Source: Cordilura impudica (Eukaryota; Arthropoda; Insecta; Diptera; Scathophagidae). Taken from it: a DNA stretch of 64,000 bases. Numbering within the stretch: the stretch's first letter is position 1; every line of letters begins with the position of its first letter. The stretch covers positions 100,326,107 through 100,390,106 of the forward strand of contig OY821517.1 in NCBI GenBank assembly GCA_963682025.1, given 5' to 3'. The translations under genes and the position numbers were made by a program. Below are positions 37,201 to 49,200 of the stretch, piece after piece. The notes under the pieces were generated by a model that saw only the letters and a list, made by a program, of their open reading frames with translations, was not told the origin of the DNA and did not search any database.

Positions 37201-40200
37201 TTGATGATGGTTTCGTTTTCATAAAATGATCTATAAATAGGGTTAAATTCACTATTTATAGCTAATTTGACACGAAGGTGGTAAGAGCCCAAAATATTTA
37301 TAGCACATGCTGATACAAGTCTACTGTCTAAATTTAATAAAAACAAGGTAGAAGTTTGCCTTCTTGGATCAGATGGGATATAAGTTTGTTCACTTGGATA
37401 AAATCTGCAAAAGTTTTCAGAATCAAGTGTTTCGCAAAGAAGATTTCCCCAACAGTTCGATCGTTGGCAGGCCCATAGATTATATCAACTGTTAAAATCC
37501 CCGCCAACAATAAATTTTCCGTTTTCAGTTTTTAATTTTCGTAAATCTGACTTCCTGCAGAGACACCTGGAAAGTAGCAAGAGATAATGTTTATGTAGTC
37601 CCCATTTGATGTTCAAATCTTTGTTCCAATATTCTCAACCAGGAACATATTTAAAGGTGGTAAGAATACATGTTCTACATTTTTCCTAATCAATGCTGGT
37701 GCACATACTCCTCTATTAACTTCTCGAACACTTCCCTCTAAGTTTAATTGAAATTGTTTACTAAGAAATTTTTCCGTGACAAAATGTATCTATAATATTA
37801 ATAGGCAAGGCGATTTCCTGTGATCGATATAAAAATTTTAGTTACAAACCGATTTTGACAAAAAATATCCCATTTGAAAGGTATTTCTTTTTAGTTGTCC
37901 ACCATATGTACAGATTTGCACCATCTGGAACATATTTTTGGAGTAATGCTCATTTGAAGTTGCTACTAACACATACATAAAACAAACCCATTTATATATC
38001 TTCTATGTGTTCAATAAAAATTTATAACGAAATTAAATTAATATTATTTAAGAAGTGTTTAATTGTGAAGTGGCTAAAATTGATTAGCATACCTTTTATT
38101 AAATGAAAAAATAAAATTTCCAACAATTTTCACTCGAATTTCGAGGGCTGGGCTCTGCTAGTATGAATAATTCTACTTAGTACAGAATTGAAAAGTTTTT
38201 TTTTTTGTTTCGAATGCCTGGCATTCCACGTAACTATATTTATGTTATTTGACATATAAGTTAGAAACAAATTCAAGAGTGAGGTTTTTAATTTTTTCAA
38301 CATTCAGACTATTTGGGAAATATGTACTGTTATTAACCCAAATGACACCGGAATTTTTATTTATTTTATTTTTTTTTTTTTTAAACTTAAATTTTTATTT
38401 AGAAACTAAATCTCCATAGGCTTCTTAATATTTTACGTTATACAACCTGTTTCTCTTAAACCCACAGTTTCCCTGGAATCGGGTGTGCTTTTAAAAGGAC
38501 AGTAGCTAGGTTAGGGTATAATAACTTTGTGCTGATGTTTGTAACTACCAAAAATACTCGACCTAGACCCATCTTTTATTATACCGATCGACTCAGAATC
38601 ACTTTCTGAGTCAGAATCACTTTCTGAGTCGATTTAGTGATGTCTGTCCATCCGTGTGTCCACGGTCGCACATATGAATGAATTGTGATGATATTTAGTA
38701 TATAAGCTTCTATCGGCCATAGGACGAACGCTATTGAAATTGGTGAAAATCGGTGCTTGGTGAGATCTAGTCAGAGTACAAATAATAGTAATAAAAAAAT
38801 ATGCACAGAAATGCTTGTTCATAACGGTGGTTTTCTCCCATTTGTCAGGTTCGCTTTAAAAGGACAGTTGCGTTATCTGGGTTAAAGCGGATATATGTAG
38901 TTTTCATGATGCTGCCTTAGAGAGAGATTTAGGCTGATAACGTTGTTGCAGTTGTTAGTACTTTGCTTTATTTGGGTAATCAGGTGATAAAGATTTGTGC
39001 GTAAATATAAAATTCTTCCCATGTTTTTACTAAATTTAATTCACTTAAAACATGAAAATAAATATTTTTTTATAAAAAATAAAACTACTATGGCCTGAAG
39101 ACGAGTCAGAAAATTATATATTTTTTTTAAAGGAACACTTGTAAAAAAAAATTTTTTAAAGTATCATCAAATACTAAATGATCTCAAATGCACAAATAAC
39201 ATATATTTTCTTTTTTTTTTAATTACTAATAATACATTTTTTAAAGCATTTAACTAGCGCTTTTTACGCTTTTTCGTTTCGTTGTAATTTAGCGCCGTTG
39301 AGCGCTTTTAAGGGTTCTATGTTGTGCTTTTTGCTTGGAAAAAGTTGGCAATGCTGGCTTGTTGCCTTAATTATGTTTACACTCCTCAAAACCGAATTCA
39401 TTATATCATAACTCACCAATTTGTACATCTTCACCAATCGAACGACCCATCATTGGTACAGAGGGGAACAAACGTAAAGCATCCTTAATGCAACATTCCA
39501 AATAACGCATATCTAAAAGATTTTTCATGGTAGCTGGAGTCTCACGATCATCACCAAAAATCGATTCCAACTCCTCATAAACACGTTCTTGATATTCCGG
39601 ATGACAGCCCAATAAAAACAGAGTCCATGATATAGCAGCCGATGTTGTATCGTGACCTTCAAACATAAAAGTATCCACCTCTTCGCGTATATCATCATTC
39701 GATAGCTGTGTACCATTCTTAGAGTATTCAATCAAAAGATCCAAGAAAGCTAAACGTTTCTTTTTGCCCAAATCATCGTAGGCATCCGGTACATCGTTGT
39801 TATTGTTATTATTAAGCATATTATCTTCCAGCTCAGCTTTACGCTCACGTATCACTCTGTTAGAGAAACCGTGTAGAGTATTAATGTAACTGCGATGACG
39901 TTTATAATCGCCGGTCAAACGGAATATGGCATCCAAATGCAACCACAATTTTGACTGACGACTCTGTATAATTGCGCCAATTCTATAGGAAAGTTAGTAG
40001 ATTGGAAGAAAACAAAAAAAATAAATAAATTACAAATTAAAATTCAGTTTTCCTTCTTAGCAAAAGTGTAAGGGTGGTGGTAATATTGGTGATGGTGTTT
40101 TAGTGTTAGTGCTGGAGTTAGTGGTGTTCCAATGATAGTTATCAATAAACTGTTTCATTTGTCAGTTATCCTGTCAATTCGAAACATAACTGCTCGTTTC

Positions 40201-43200
40201 ATTTCGTAGTGACAATCAACAATGACATCTTAATCCCATATAGAGTTTTCACATGGGGAGTATACAAAATTGCCAGTAAGTAGTTATTGTAAAATTTTCT
40301 TTGTGGAGCTGTTGCAGATATTGGAAAGACTGTTTTGTTAGTGTTTTTCAAATGTTCTTTTTTTTTTTTTTGAACTGACCAATGAAAAATGTAGATTATA
40401 TAATATAATATTTAAAAATTACACAAGAATGTTAATAAAATTAAGTGGATACGTTTTTAACATAAAGAACGGTTCAGTTTAAATTGTAATCATGGCATCG
40501 CCTCTATTAAACGAACCAAAATGATTTGCACCGTTATTCAGTTAAATTTTCCAATATTTGCTTTAGATAGCCCCAATTTTGCACAAATATCAACAAAAAA
40601 ATCCGACATGGCCTTGTGCTACAGCGAAATCTCGTAAAGCCCTGAGTATCGAAAGAAACATTAGATATGCAAGAAACAGTGAAACAAGTATTAAGGACAG
40701 ATCATAAAACATTAAAATCGGAATACTTGTATATTGTATATTTTACGGGGATTTAGACGAATATATATATATGTAAGGTTATTGGGGATAAACAAAATAT
40801 GGGAATAAATACGATACTAAGTAAATATAAATTTCGTCTCCAACAACTTACACCTCATGTGTCTCCAAATAGAAATGATTACAAGAATTTGAGTTGTTGT
40901 TGTGATCCAATACTCTAGATTTATTAGACACAATGCAAGTTCAATATTTCTAAAATGCGTAACTACACTGTACCTTTAATCAGACTAGTTTCTGGCATTT
41001 CAGCCTTCATGAGTGCTTTTATTGAACATGTAATCATTTTTATGTTATAATTGAATAGATTGTTTCTATATGAATACGAGATTTGAACCTGCATCTATCT
41101 CACATACACTCGCACTTGCATTTTTGGTCAACGCTTTAACACACTCACCTAAAGTCAGGCCTACGAGCAGTGTGGTCAGTTTTCATACCATACAGCTTTC
41201 ACTTCGTAATAATCTAAGAAGATACAATTCTGTCCAAACAAACAATCGTTATTTTTGAATTTTTGAATATCGATGCATTTATATTTCTAATTTCCACTAC
41301 TATCAGTTTCGTAAGAGTTGCCATATGTGATGTATGGTTTATACATTCCACATATTTCACTTTTTACATATATTATATTAGAGATTTTGATCTGAAGCGA
41401 AATTTTTTAATTATTTATTAGATTTGACGTCATTTTTCAGACATATCTAAAATATTAAAAGGCTATGCAATTTCTTGCGACCGATGTTTTATTCTACCGT
41501 TTTATCCCGATTTTGACCAAAAGTATATTATTTGAGAGGCATTTTTTGTAGGCATTTTGCAGATATACAGATTTTTGAATTTTTTCCTTTATTTTGAGTA
41601 AATTTCATTTAAAGTTGCTACTAACACATACACAAAATTACACAATGCTATGTGTGTGTTTATTAAATTTGTTAATGGGGTTGTAATAAAAATGAGTTTG
41701 TTTTTTTGTGTTGATTTGTGAATTGGCTATAATTGATTAGCATATCTTTAGGGTCTTTATTTAATGAAAAAATATAATTTCCTAGAATTTGCACTCGAAT
41801 TTCGAGGGCTAGAATTTGCTAGTTGCAATTAATACTGTAATTTATATGCAAATTTTGATTTTGTTTCAATGGTGCGTAGTACAGAAGAAGAAATAATAAA
41901 TTTCTAGAATTCATAACTACACAGTACCTTTAATCAGATGTGTAGAATATTTTACAAATCAATTAAATTTCAGGTTCAGTAATGTGTATGATGAGCTGCG
42001 ATTGTGTGATCGAAAAAAAATGGCGAGCTCTCTTACCGTGGTCGGCAGGAAACCTCGTTAAAAATCCAAAAAAAAAAGTAAATTATATTACAACACAGTG
42101 TTGTATGTAACTGTCATCAATAATTCACAGAGTTATGCATTTTGAAAAAAAAAGACTTCCATTAAATGTTGAACAACAATTATTTATTTTAATAAGGAGT
42201 GAGATCAAAAAAATCTTAACACACGTTTTTCCTTCCAACTTTTTTTTCAAGCATTATTTGAATTTATTTTATCAAGTTATCTTTAGTTATAATTAAAATG
42301 GGTGAAGAAATAAAGGTAAATATTTTGAACAAAATCGAACAAAAAGTAAAGCAAAGAATCGAACACCTGTCGTCAAACTGTTTCCAACAATATTAGAAAG
42401 TATCAAGAGAATTCTACCACTGATTAGAAAACTGGTTCGGGAAGAAAGAAAGGTCCTTTCGAAGTAAGTTACGCCATGAAAATAGAAAGCATATTGAGAA
42501 GATAGGATCGCTGCAAATTTAGAGGCTGAAAGCAGAGCATGGAATTTAAAATCTTGTTTCATAAAAAAATACTCTTGCTGCTTAATGGACCACGAAACGT
42601 ATGTACTGGCAGATTTTTCGCAGTCGAGGAAATATTGAAGCTAAGTTTAAGAACCAATAGCAGACAAGGTTTCCAAATAAAGTTCCTAGTATGGCAAGTA
42701 ATATGCAGTTGCGGCAAATGAAGAAAGTCGTTTGTCACAGCGCACAGTGGCTGAAAATAGTTTTTCACTGGCCAAAATTCTGTAACTTTTGAACCGATAA
42801 AATTATTTTTGTAATTTTTTATTTAGTTGATAAATATTCAGTTGAGCTTGAGCAAGTTTTAATTTCATTAAAATTGATTGAGTACTTTTAACTTTTATAT
42901 TTTTTTTTTTTTATTATTAAAAAAATGTCATATTTTGATTTTAACAATAATTATAAACATTTTTTGTAATAATGGGATATTTTTAATGTTTACACTCAAA
43001 AAAATTTTTACACCTTTAAAAATTTTTACGCTCCAAAAAAAAAGTAAAATCAGCTGGAAATTTTGCTATTATTACTGAAAAATTAAATATTTTTTGCTGT
43101 CAAATTTGCAACTTTGTAAAAAAAAACTTTTAAAAATAACAAGTAAGAAAATTATAGTCGGTCTAGACCGACTATATGATACCCTATACCATGCGTTTAG

Positions 43201-46200
43201 AAACCCTATCTCTTAGGCCCAACTAACTGGACATAGAAAATAAGCAAAAACCAAATTTGAGTGGGATTTTTATTAATTTTTTTGGCTGCAGATATGAAAA
43301 AGTTCATATCGGATGCTATATCCATATGGGGACTAGGTCCAAAAATGGACCGATCCTGATCATATTTGGTAAAGTCTCTTGTATTTTGCAAAAATATATA
43401 CAAACAAAATTTGAGAAGAATCAGTGCAATATTTTTGTTTTTTAATAGATTTAAATGAAGATCGGGAAGCAGCTCTATATGGGGCCAAAGGGATCATTTT
43501 TGGACTACTCATGGATGGATGTAATGAACGCATACAAACCCAATTTGAGTAAGATCTATATGACAATTTGGATCTTATGGCAATTTATGTCGATTTCATA
43601 GGGGTAATTTGTATGGGGGCTAGGTCTGAACATGGACCGATTCTCACCAATTTCAATATCGTTCATCCCTTGGCCGATCTAAGCTTATGTACCAAATTTC
43701 GTCAAAATATATTCATATTTGCGACCTGCAGTTTGATTACAAGCTTTACATGGACACACAGACGGACGGACGGACGGACGGACGGACGGACATTGTTAAA
43801 TCAACTCAGAAAGTGATTCTGATTCGATCGGTATAATTAAAGATGGGTCTAGGTCAAATATTTTTGGTTGTTACAAACAGCAGCACAAAGTCATTATACC
43901 CAAACCACATAGTGGTATAGGGTATAAAAACTACAATAGATTTTAATAGCATTTGAAACAATGGGAGGTTCCGTTTATAATTACTTTTTTTTACTAATAC
44001 AATATTTTTCGTAATTAATTAACAATGAAAGGCAATTATCTATAATATTAATAGGCTAGGCGATTTCTTGTGATCGCTGTTTTGGTCTACCGTTTTATCC
44101 CAATTTTAACCAAACGTATACTATTTGAAAGGTATTTCATTTTAGCCGTTTTGCAGATTTACAGATTTTTATACCCTATACCACTATGTGGTTTGGGTAT
44201 AATGACTTTGTGCTGCTGTTTGTAACAACCAAAAATATTTGACCTAGACCCATCTTTAATTATACCGATCGAATCAGAATCACTTTCTGAGTTGATTTAA
44301 CATTGTCCGTCCGTCCGTCCGTCCGTCCGTCCGTCCGTCCGTCCGTCCGTCCGTCCGTCCGTCCGTCTGTGTGTCCATGTAAACCTTGTAATCAAACTGC
44401 AGGTCGCAAATATGAATATATTTTGATGAAATTTGGTATATAAGCTTTTGTTGGCCATGGGATAAACGCTATTGAAATTGGTGAGAATCGGTTCATGTTC
44501 AGACCTAGCCCCCATACAAATTACCCATATGAAATCGACATAAATTGCCATAAGATCCAAATTGTCATATAGATCGTACTCAAATTGGGTTTGTATGCGT
44601 TCATTACATCCATTAATGAGTAGTCCAAAAATGATCCCTTTGAACCCTTATAGAGCTGCTTCCCGATCTTCACTTAAATCTATTAAAAAACAAAAATATT
44701 GCACTGATTCTTCTCAAATTTTGTTTGTATATATTTTTGCAAAATACAAGAGACTTTACCAAACATGATCAGGATCGGTCCATTTTTGGACCTAGTCCGT
44801 ATATAGATATAGCATCCGATATGAACTTTTTCATATCTGTAGCCAAAAAAATTAATAAAAATCCCACTCAAATCTGGTTTTTGCTTATTTTCTATGTCCA
44901 GTTAGTTGGGCCTAAGAGATAGGGTTTCTAAACGCATGGTATAGGGTATCGTATAGTCGGTCTAGATCGACTATAGTTTTCTTACTTGTTTAAATTGTTT
45001 CCTTGGTTTTGAGTAAATTGCATTTAAAGTTCCTACTAACACATACATAAAATTATACGTATGCTATGTGTGTTTTGTTAAATTTGTTAATGTGTTTGTT
45101 ATCTTCATTCACAATAACAACAAACCATAAAAAGTGTTGGTTTGTGAATTGGCTAAGTTGAAAAATAAAGCTGTCTAGAAATTGCACTAGAATTTCGAGC
45201 GCTGGAATCTGCTAGTAATTATTATTCATTTGATTCAAATATTGATTGCAAATATTCCATAGTTTGTTCTGTGTTATTTCAGTTCTATAGTAGTTTTTTG
45301 ACTTCTGCATCTAAATCGAAATCATAACTATTCCATATGTATTCTTACATGTAGTGGTGATAATCCAAATTCATATACATCGTTATCTAATGACTTTGTC
45401 GGGACTTGGCTTAATTGGCTTGGTGTGATTGTAATAGTGTCCATTGATGGCAAACGTCCATTTTAGTAGCGGTTATGTGATAATATGCTGGATACATATT
45501 TGAGCCTTTACCAATCGCACGCAATCTGAGCTGAATATATTGCTGTTTTGTTAATTTCAAATCCAGAAATAATGCTAATGCCTCCTCATTTGTGAACTGT
45601 TTTGCATCGCTCGGAGTTGGTATACTTTTAAGAATCCGTTTTGTTCTCACTGGACTAGCTTCAACAACTTTTTCAATGACATCCACTTTTGTCAATTTTT
45701 TCTGTGATCGTAACTGACATAGGAAAGATTCTTTTATATGTATACATCCAATTTCATCGTTAACATCTTTAAGCTTCCTCCTCTTAGATCTATCGCTGCA
45801 ATTATGCAATTATTTGCATGGTCTTCCAGCCTAACTTGCTTTGCTGTTACTGCTGTTAAAATCAAACAGTAAGCGCCATCTATGTATAGCAAGCAACTGC
45901 TATGGTTGTTATAGTTGATGGTTGCAGTTGTTTGCTATACATTCATGGCGCTTTCTGTTGGTTTTTAAATCAGCTAAATAAATTTAAATCACAATATTTG
46001 CACCAATACACTTACACATACCTCACACCGATTTTCCCTTACGCTGTTTTTGTGATTGCATTGTGAAATAGATTTTTATCCCCCTGAGCGCATAGATGTT
46101 TACACATCAAAAACACCTAAGTTTATTTTTGACTTCTTCAAAGTTTTCCTAGTATTTAACTTTTTAATGTATCAGGCACAGACTCACAATAGATAATGGA

Positions 46201-49200
46201 ATTCTAATTCTGTTTGTATTAAATGTCAATTAAAATGAAAACAACAATAAATCTATGGAAGTAGGAAAATAGGAGAGTAAAATATACGTAGAAAGAGGAA
46301 AAATTGACGAGAGAGGTTTATTGTTCTTTTCAATAGCAAATATATACTTGAATATTAAAAAAACAACTTTGTAAGTTTGTGGACATGATAAACTCACAGC
46401 ACACCTAGCGGTAAATAGCAAATATACACTTGTTATTTAAAATTAACGAAAAAGGTTTGTGATTTTGCTAAACAGACAGCGAACTCGGCGGTTCTACTTA
46501 CTAAAAAAGTTCTGTCAATAGCAAATATATACTTGAATATTAAAAAAAAAAAACAACTTTGTTAGTTTGTGGACATGATAAACTTACAGCACACCTAGCG
46601 GTCAATTGCAAATATACACTTGAATATCTAAAATTAACGAAAAAGATTTGTGATTTTGCTAAACAGACAGCGAACTCGCCGGTTCTGCTTACTAAATACA
46701 CAAATGCACTAACGTATACCTCACACCGATTTTCCCTTACGTTGTTTTTGTGATTGTATTGTGAAATTGGATTCTGACTCCGATGCTGAATGTATATGGA
46801 CATATTCATAGAAACAGTCATAATTATGCTATGGGTAATTGATGCAAGTGAATTAATGTAACATTTTATTTTTGAAATATTTTATTTATTTTTATGCTTT
46901 TAATAATAAACAAAATACTATAAGTTTGGAAACTTAAAATAAAATATCAAAACTTCAAATGGCAAATCTAAAATAAAAGTTGCTTTTAAAGTTAGTATGA
47001 ATTTTTATTGTCATGTTCAATAATTATTTTTTTAAAATACAGGACAAATTTAAATTTTGTAATTTGCTTGCAAATTGTATTGTTTTTCAACACAATTTTC
47101 ACTATAATAAATATATATACAAATGCATCTACTAAATACCTAAAGGCCTTTTTCTATTCAGACTGGCATTTAGTAACCCAAAAAGTGGCCTTAATCAATT
47201 TTCTAATACTCTAATACAGGTTATTGCTTTTAAAAGCAAAACCTGTATCTCATTAAGAGACTTAAATTTAACATCATAAAACATCTCTCTAAACCGGCAC
47301 AATACTACTGATATTAAATCATGTTAATTAAAATTGATATTTGTAAAGTAAATAATTTGCGCGCGTTCTTTTTACGAATCAAAATATTTGACTTATTTAC
47401 AAAATAATTTTTAAAGTTCAACAAACTGAAGTGCAGCTCGAAACAATTTTATTCATTAAAAATAATCAAAAAAAAAAAAAAAAGCTTTTTAAAATATGAA
47501 TAATTTACAAAATATCGAAAAAAAAAACAAATAAGAAAATTGGTCGAGACCGACTATACGATACACAATATTATTAATGTATGGCATGCAGATAAAAAAA
47601 AAGCTTATATCGGATGCTATATGCGTATGGAGAATAGGTCAAAAATGGACCGATCATGATCATATTTATTTTTTCCAGAAGAATATATGAACCAAATTTG
47701 AGAAAAATTTAGGAAGCAGCTTAATATGGGGGATATTATTAAAAAAGTTCCTAAACGGCTGTATTACAAATTTTCACCACTATGGCATTTGTTGATGTCA
47801 ATCTGACATTAACATTTTATCGTCTTACGGTACCGTACATGAAATCTTACCAATATGTGAGTTTCATGCACTATAAAAATTAAAATTTGGCTTACAACTT
47901 GCACTATCAAAAAATATAAATATGAATTTATAAAGAAATATACGCTAGCAAATATGAATTAAATTTTTTTTTTAATTATATGTATTAACAACTGAAAACA
48001 TTAGAATTTAGTAAACGTATAAAAATAAACATTAATTCAATTTATATTTTTCTTTTTTGTATAAATAAATAATTCCTTACATTTTTTAAGCATAAATGAT
48101 ATATTATTTTTTTAATTTTAAACTAGGCAAAAATACGCAATAACTTTCCGAAATATGCAATAAAAACCATATACATAATATACAAAGAATATGAACTTAA
48201 AAACAAAATATGGGCAAATATTGTTCCAAATTCTTAAATCGAAAATGCTTCTGATCGATCGGTCTAAGTTAGATTAGGATAGCTGGGTTGCTCGCCCGAA
48301 GCTCGTTTTCTTTGACCCCACTATGTCCTCGAACCCATATCAGAATCACGGTGTGTTGCCGGATTTGGTCGAAGGACCTGATTCATTCCCTCACCCACTT
48401 CGAACTAAAAGTCCTCGCTTTGAGAACAGCCACACTGTCCACGAAAATATTAATGGTTGTCGGACCCATATCCCGCTCCAGAATTATTTTCGCTGCTATG
48501 AGAACTGCGTAAATCTCGGCCTGAAAAACGCTATATTTGTCAGGGATTATCCTGCCTCTGACCCTGTACCGGCTTCCATCTTTGAAACGTCGGTATACAC
48601 TGAGATCGCAGCACTGTGTATTTGGTATTTGGATCATAAAATTATCCCCAAAGTTCATTACCGGTTAGATATATTCGGTTTCCCGATCAATTTGTGCCCC
48701 GCCCACTGTCCGTAAGATTGTGCCATATCCCCAAGAGCTTTGGTGTCGATCTAATGGCTGCGGTGGTGCCCAGATAGGCCAGTCTTTACGCCTTCACGAG
48801 TCTAGAAAGTCTGGCCCCTACGTTCCCAGCTTACCACCACACCAAATTACCATATGTCAGATTAAGTCTAATTATCGCACAATACATCTAGTGGATGATC
48901 TGCGGTTTAAGACCCCATCTTCTGCCGAATGTCCTCTTGTAGATGTAGAAGGCACATAACGCCTTCTTAGTCCTTTCCTATACGTTAATCGACCAAGTGA
49001 GTTTTGAGTCCAGAATAATACACAAATACTTCGCCTCCCTTGATAGTACCAGAGTCTTCCCTTCCAGTCTTAGAGGATTGAACTCAGGTAACTTTGTCTT
49101 TCTGGTAAAGGGAACCAATTCGGTTTCGGAGGGGTTGACTCCCAGACGGTTTTCCCTTGCCCATTTTACGAGTTTACATCATGCCGATTCTATTAGGAAT

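Larger units (their letters stand above)
31286..39416 (-). other. Cyp4c3-like intron 5 (8.1 kb)
   Basis: GTGAGT donor at 39416, TACAG acceptor at 31286. Filled by a non-LTR relic, four hairpin-ended repeats, a MITE, an endonuclease/RT fragment and a small Helitron. 31290-32590 and 38790-39400 show nothing recognisable. Confidence 0.85.
42743..45845 (-). mobile_element. Transib-like DNA transposon, copy 1, invaded twice
   Basis: Low-coordinate end CACAGTGGCTGAAAATAG, shared with 63195. Transib ends are known to begin CACWRTG, like the RAG heptamer CACAGTG. The coding remnant is on the minus strand (45330-45809). H10 (43139-43926) and Helitron Hel-A D (44039-45215, itself holding H11) lie inside. 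About 1.1 kb of the element itself remains. The 5' end was not identified; a foldback MITE lies at 45855. Confidence 0.65.

Noticed and set aside
39525..39731. A second open frame inside P450 exon E.
   Set aside because: Overlapping shadow frame; composition and similarity support only the P450 frame.
48323..48715. A 130-residue + strand open frame at 48.3-48.7 kb.
   Set aside because: Antisense of the RNase H region of the non-LTR element, which carries the recognisable motifs.
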